DNA from: PLanc-01 sp034678485
GTDB lineage: Bacteria > Planctomycetota > Phycisphaerae > Sedimentisphaerales > Anaerobacaceae
Assembly (NCBI GenBank): GCA_034678485.1
Contig: JAXDBU010000128.1
Span: 10,431-74,430 of the forward strand
Direction of reading: 5' to 3'
Length of the DNA stretch: 64,000 bases
The translations under genes and the position numbers were made by a program. The notes below the pieces were generated by a model that saw nothing but the letters and a program-made list of their open reading frames with translations, ran no database searches and was not told the origin of the DNA. This document shows positions 62,406 to 64,000 of this stretch, one piece after another (position 1 is the first letter of the stretch; each line of letters opens with the position of its first letter).

Positions 62406-62441
62406 AAGCGGGGCCTTCGTCGCGTGACGCAGGCCCCGCTT
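62406..62441 (-). terminator. intrinsic terminator of the LamG gene
   Basis: AAGCGGGGCC (62406-62415) and GGCCCCGCTT (62432-62441) form a perfect 10-bp stem with a 16-nt loop. Read on the minus strand it is followed by CCTTTCCTCTTGT. It lies 109 bp beyond the stop of the gene at 62550. Confidence 0.75.
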
Positions 62442-62549
62442 GGTGTCGTGATGAACTGTACTGCAACGGCTTGCTGACTGAGACAGGCCGATGCAGATCG
62501 TGCCGGTGCCGCCCGTGATCGGGCCTGACGGCACTATCTTACTGCACTC

Positions 62550-64000
62550 CTAAAACGCTTTGTGGATCGGCAACGTCCTGCCGGCAAGCCCGGCGATCTC
62601 CCCGTCGGACAGTGCTCGGTGGTAGATCTGGACATCGTCGATGATGCCCATGAACCACTGGGTGGTGCCCCATGCTCCGATGATTGTGCTGCCCGCGGTT
62701 CCCAGGTACGGCGCAGCCGAGGACTGCTGAGCCGCCTCCACGCCATCGACGTAGATCCTCCTGTTCTGGTTTTCGAAATCGTACAGGAAGGTGACGTGGT
62801 ACCAGTTGTTGTCCAGAAGCAGCCCACCGGGTGTGTCGAGATCGTTGGAGTAGAACGCCATGCGGACGCCGCCCGCGGGCACGTTCCCGGACGCGGCGCC
62901 GGGGCCTCCGAGCCGGAAGTGCAGATCCGTGTTCGTCCCAGAAGTCTGTGTCTGACTGAAGACGACCTGCTCGGCGGCATACAGTGTGGGATTGATCCAC
63001 ATGGCAATGGTGAACGTGCGGTTGTCAAAGGGAATGTGGGGAGCGACGACGCGCGTGCTGGAGCCGTTGAACTCCAGCGCGCTGTTGACCTCGCCCTGTG
63101 TCCACTGCGTGATGCCTTCGAGTGTCCCGTGCTGGGCGTTTCCGGAACTGTCGTCGGCGCTGCCGTCGAGGGCATAGTGAGCCGCCATGCCGGTGCCCGC
63201 CGGCTGTACCGGCGTGATCATCTCGGGAGCCTTCGGATACAAGCGGATGTCGTCGAAGTACAGCGTGCCTGTGGTTCCGGAGCCCTCGATGCCGATCGTC
63301 AACGAGCGAACGTTGTTCGCGCCGCTGACTTCCGACAGATCGATGTTCCATGCCTGCCAGAGGGTCCTCGCCACGTCCGCCGAGTCTCCGTCATAGGGCA
63401 CCTTCGTGTCGTTGATCTTCACGTACAGTTGCCCGGTGTTGCCGATGGCGCCTCTGAAGTAGATCGCAAGGCTCTTGATCCCCTGGTCGGTCCAGTCCTG
63501 GGCTGAGCCGAACGTCCGCTTGGCCTCTGAGTAGTAGGGAGAGCCCTCGTTGTTGTAGATCAGCGGCATCGACTGTGTGCCGCCGTGAATGATGGTCTTC
63601 TCGCCGAACGTTCCACCGACGGACTCCTCGTGCCCGACCTGCGAGCCGCTGCTGTGATCCACGTAGCCGTCGGCCCAGGTGTCGAAGATGCAGTTGTCAC
63701 TGTCGTTGTAGCTCTCGAAGTCCTCGACCGGCTTGAACTTCTCGGTGGTGAAACTCCAGATGTCGCCTTCATAGGCGCCCGCGTCGCCCACCTCGTTGAC
63801 CTTCCAGTAGTAGGTGGTCCAGAAGTCCATGGTGTCGGGGGCGTAGCTGCCATCGGTGGTGGTCTCAGCCGGAACGGTTCCTTCGGCTACCGCGTTGGCA
63901 TCGGTTCCCAAGTAGACCTCGTGCGAGGTCGCCAGGCGTCCCACTCGCCAGCTCAGCTCCGCTTCAATCCCGACATCCGTGGCGCCGTCGGCCGGATCAG
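62550..64000 (-). CDS. secreted multidomain protein with C-terminal LamG domain, partial (5' end off the window)
   Basis: The frame is open to the right edge; 483 codons are visible. The visible N-terminal part (DPADGATDVGIEAELSWR, then SHEVYLGTDANAV) is a fibronectin-III-like domain typical of planctomycete surface proteins, ending YYWKVNEVGDAG...WSFTTE. Next comes a jelly-roll of about 170 residues (FKPVEDFESYNDSDNCIFDTWADGY ... LYFDDIRLYP), then a LamG domain to the C-terminus (MAAHYALDGSADDSSGNAQHG ... IIDDVQIYHRALSDGEIAGL). No anchor motif at the C-terminus. Probably extracellular, glycan-related. Convergent with the giant GEVED gene across the repeat cluster. Confidence 0.87.
   Translation of the reverse strand, partial: DPADGATDVGIEAELSWRVGRLATSHEVYLGTDANAVAEGTVPAETTTDGSYAPDTMDFWTTYYWKVNEVGDAGAYEGDIWSFTTEKFKPVEDFESYNDSDNCIFDTWADGYVDHSSGSQVGHEESVGGTFGEKTIIHGGTQSMPLIYNNEGSPYYSEAKRTFGSAQDWTDQGIKSLAIYFRGAIGNTGQLYVKINDTKVPYDGDSADVARTLWQAWNIDLSEVSGANNVRSLTIGIEGSGTTGTLYFDDIRLYPKAPEMITPVQPAGTGMAAHYALDGSADDSSGNAQHGTLEGITQWTQGEVNSALEFNGSSTRVVAPHIPFDNRTFTIAMWINPTLYAAEQVVFSQTQTSGTNTDLHFRLGGPGAASGNVPAGGVRMAFYSNDLDTPGGLLLDNNWYHVTFLYDFENQNRRIYVDGVEAAQQSSAAPYLGTAGSTIIGAWGTTQWFMGIIDDVQIYHRALSDGEIAGLAGRTLPIHKAF

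Overview
The window looks like part of the chromosome of an anaerobic or microaerophilic planctomycete, probably of the Phycisphaerae/Sedimentisphaerales type. The grounds are high GC content, Tat-exported Gfo/Idh/MocA oxidoreductases, a formylglycine sulfatase, DUF1080 lipoproteins, GH172 (DUF2961) and DUF4838 proteins, giant GEVED/LamG secreted proteins, a S9 peptidase carrying a VHL-like domain, ECF sigma factors paired with membrane proteins, and many intergenic hairpin repeats. Taxonomy is an inference; there is no rRNA gene here.

Layout. 1-4.5 kb: two DUF4097 lipoproteins, a BioY biotin transporter, tRNA-Gln, a secreted lyase-like protein and exonuclease III. 4.8-11.9 kb: a cysteine and iron-sulfur operon (Rrf2 regulator, cysK, cysE, nadA, metY, nifU, nifS) behind a promoter with a palindromic operator. 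11.9-17.5 kb: a metal and sulfur trafficking block (DUF134-DUF5320 regulator, NifX-like protein, Mrp/NBP35 ATPase, a four-domain CoA-disulfide reductase/rhodanese/TusA/DsrE fusion, ferritin-VIT iron exporter). 17.5-25.4 kb: nucleoside hydrolase, DUF4288 protein, two Tat-exported oxidoreductases, a Pol-beta-type nucleotidyltransferase, a stand-alone GMP synthase ATPase subunit and aspartate kinase. 25.6-40 kb: two ECF sigma/membrane-protein modules and glycan genes (GH172, DUF1080, DUF4838, sulfatase), with ahbD and a fused ahbA-ahbB between them. 40.2-42.1 kb: a compact ATPase plus TOPRIM-like pair that may be a defence module. 42-50.3 kb: cytochrome c biogenesis (ccsA, resB) divergent from hemA, a hemC-cobA-hemD triple fusion, ahbC and hemB. 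50.3-64 kb: a membrane protein, a DUF1080 lipoprotein, a universal stress protein, the S9-VHL peptidase and three large secreted beta-sandwich proteins; the last one runs off the right edge.

How it fits together. The strongest theme is tetrapyrrole synthesis through siroheme: glutamyl-tRNA reductase, HemB, HemC, CobA (SUMT), HemD, siroheme decarboxylase (AhbA-AhbB), AhbC and AhbD are all present. The classical late enzymes HemE/F/N/G/H are absent from the window, and so are GSA aminotransferase and the precorrin-2 dehydrogenase/chelatase. The neighbouring system II cytochrome c genes are an obvious consumer of heme. The Fe-S operon could supply the clusters needed by the radical SAM enzymes AhbC and AhbD and by NadA. 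Several families of intergenic palindromic repeats punctuate operon ends; one copy provides the stop codon of the hemC-cobA-hemD fusion, and an unrelated palindrome lies inside its linker.
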